Below, one piece after another: positions 62,473 through 64,000 of a DNA stretch of 64,000 bases. Below the pieces are notes generated by a model. The model had not been told where the DNA came from, searched no databases, and saw only the letters and a list, made by a program, of their open reading frames with translations. The translations under genes and the position numbers were made by a program. Each line of letters opens with the position of its first letter. Positions within the stretch are counted from its first letter, which is position 1. Origin of the DNA: Ophiodon elongatus (taxonomy: Eukaryota; Chordata; Actinopteri; Perciformes; Hexagrammidae); the NCBI GenBank assembly GCA_016806645.1, contig JACSYO010001980.1, positions 1,488,001-1,552,000 on the forward strand. Reading direction: 5' to 3'.

Positions 62473-62772
62473 GCTGTGCGTTCCAATACCAATACTACTG
62501 ATTATGCAAGAAAAATACGGCCAAATACATAGAATGTTAAAAATACCAGGATGATGCATGTTGCAGTATGTAAGCCAGCATGCTTTTCTAGCTATTCGGA
62601 CCCATAATCCTATGTACAGCAGATATACGAGCAAGAGGGTAAAAGTTGAAAGGTGCCGTGTTACGAGGAAGTAGTATGTCCCGATTGAATGCATACTGCA
62701 TGCAACAGTACGTACTTTGAAAGGGCAGCTACTAAAAGTAAAAAGTAAATGTATGCGAAATTGGAGCACAGC
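62473..62772. mobile_element. MITE candidate, 300 bp
   Basis: The left end GCTGTGCGTTCCAATACC and right end (reverse-complemented GCTGTGCTCCAATTTC) are imperfect inverted repeats. The interior (ATACCAGGATGATGCATGTT, CATACTGCATGCAACAGTAC, AGGGCAGCTACTAAAAGTAA) matches my memory of a dispersed fish element. No clear duplication. Confidence 0.55.
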
Positions 62773-64000
62773 TTTAGTGTTGATATGCAGCAGACGACCA
62801 TCAAAACATAGCAGCTGAGCATAGATGCTGGAAGTAATTAGGAAGAGATTAAGAATAAGACAGCGACTCCACACATTAATAGATTGCTTTGAGTAGAAAA
62901 GTGGAACACTTTTGCCCGTTTTCTTTATTTTGGCAGGAAATACAGCAGAGCAATAACAACCATTTCCATCTGTGGGCCTAACTTCAATCAAAGGGGATAT
63001 CCTGCTGTCCCTCACAGTGAGGCCAAAGAGTGATAAAACAGCATAGACAGAGAGAACCATTCAAGTAAGTGTTAGTGGCTGAACAAGAAACCTGATATTT
63101 TTTTTTAAAAGAGAATACTTGGGAATGAGCTTTGAGAAAGAAAACATGTTTTCAAATAAAAATATTCCCTATGAGCTGGTTTGCTAAGTCAATTAAAACA
63201 AGTTTTCAGCAACCTGGCGGGGGAGGCGTGCAAATTCATGATTCTCAAACACGAATATTCATATTTTACCACCAAGTAAATCAGCACTGTTAGAACAAAG
63301 CATCATAATACACACATGCTAGATAACAACCGAAACAAAACAGGACAGCGACTACAAGAAGTTCACACCACGTTTGCGAAAAACCACACACACCCTACTG
63401 CAAGTCAATCAGCAGCATACAAGCAGACACTTGCAGCCAGCCGGCAGACATCATACACGTGTTTGCTGACAAACAAACAACGAACTACAATCTCATAGCT
63501 TAATGAGCTCAAACCACTGCACACAGAGCCAAAAACATCAGCGTGAGCACACGCAGCGGGGCACTTGCAGTGGCTCGTGGAAATGAGACAGTGATCTCTT
63601 GTGTCTCTGTGCAGAGAAGGCTCATCCTTTTGGGAATGAGTATCCTCTTCAGGCTTGATGTGGCGTTTGAGGCCGACAGCTGATATGCGAAAGTAGGCAA
63701 ATGCAATTATTCCCCCAGACAAACCCATTTTTTGGCTACATGACCAGACTGCTGACAAGGCGAGATTGCTTCCGAGATGCTACGTTAGCAAGAGGGCCGT
63801 GTTCCTCGAATGTGGCCCTACTATTCCGAAGGAGAGCACAAGAGCGTGGCTTTTCATTGGCAATTTAAATGGACCGGATATATATGCCACAGTGTGCTGG
63901 TGTGACAGCCCAGCTGAAAAAGCTCGCAGGTTTCACTTCATCAAGCAATTCAATATTTCTTTTGTAAATGTAATTGTATCACAGCATTTTTAACTTGATT
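62773..64000. other. Intergenic DNA to window end, nothing recognised
   Basis: Non-repetitive sequence without a supported gene. The window ends inside it. Confidence 0.4.

Noticed and set aside
62233..63060. Longest open frame in the right half (275 residues, minus strand)
   Set aside because: It runs through a 300-bp MITE candidate (62473-62772), has no domain, is rich in hydrophobic and Cys/Ser runs typical of AT-rich noncoding DNA, and lacks splice or promoter context.

Overview
The window looks like nuclear DNA of a teleost fish, probably a percomorph-type genome. The evidence is a vertebrate Msx homeobox exon, a multi-exon PIM-like kinase of the kind greatly expanded in fishes, very many TG/CA microsatellites, and a typical fish repeat mix (Tf1/sushi-type Ty3/Gypsy, PIF-Harbinger and hAT elements, L2/Rex-like and L1/Tx1-like LINE debris). 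There are no operons or bacterial signals. The species cannot be told from the sequence.

Layout. 1-1700: last coding exon and 3' region of an msx gene (plus strand). 1700-16290: gene-poor DNA with long TG/CA tracts, a 381-bp Harbinger-like MITE with a TGA target duplication (5051-5431), and two copies of a dispersed fish repeat (about 10520 and 14860). 16290-17710: internally deleted LINE with endonuclease remnants and a 3' tail. 18740-19440: another retroposon 3' tail with a 166-bp internal duplication. 19648-24328: degenerate sushi-type Ty3/Gypsy provirus on the minus strand with a 5-bp duplication (GTGTG), apparently inserted into an older repeat. 26290-27340: L1/Tx1-type ORF2 remnant, minus. 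27439-27845: Harbinger-derived element that still carries a short MADF-domain reading frame. 28802-31489: intact eight-exon PIM-like kinase, the only complete gene here. 31499-31715: microsatellite/minisatellite just past its stop codon. 32839-34390: LTR and internal remnant of a second Gypsy-like element, followed by a tRNA-Tyr-like pseudogene. 34855-35060: dispersed repeat. 37500-41305: repeated copies of an unidentified dispersed sequence. 44700-45425: degenerate minisatellite of about 31-32 bp. 50472-51932: hAT element with a perfect 8-bp duplication, itself invaded by a Harbinger element. 52000-64000: gene-poor, with a 300-bp MITE candidate near 62473.

The two genes do not form an obvious functional unit: msx is a developmental transcription factor and the kinase belongs to a fish-expanded signalling family. 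The long unannotated stretches may hold msx regulatory elements, but that needs comparative data. I found no clearly new multi-gene system. The most informative signals are the self-priming architecture still readable in the sushi element, the convergent two-gene remnants inside the Harbinger elements, the predicted double-acylation N terminus of the PIM-like kinase, and the unclassified repeat family at 37.8-41.3 kb.
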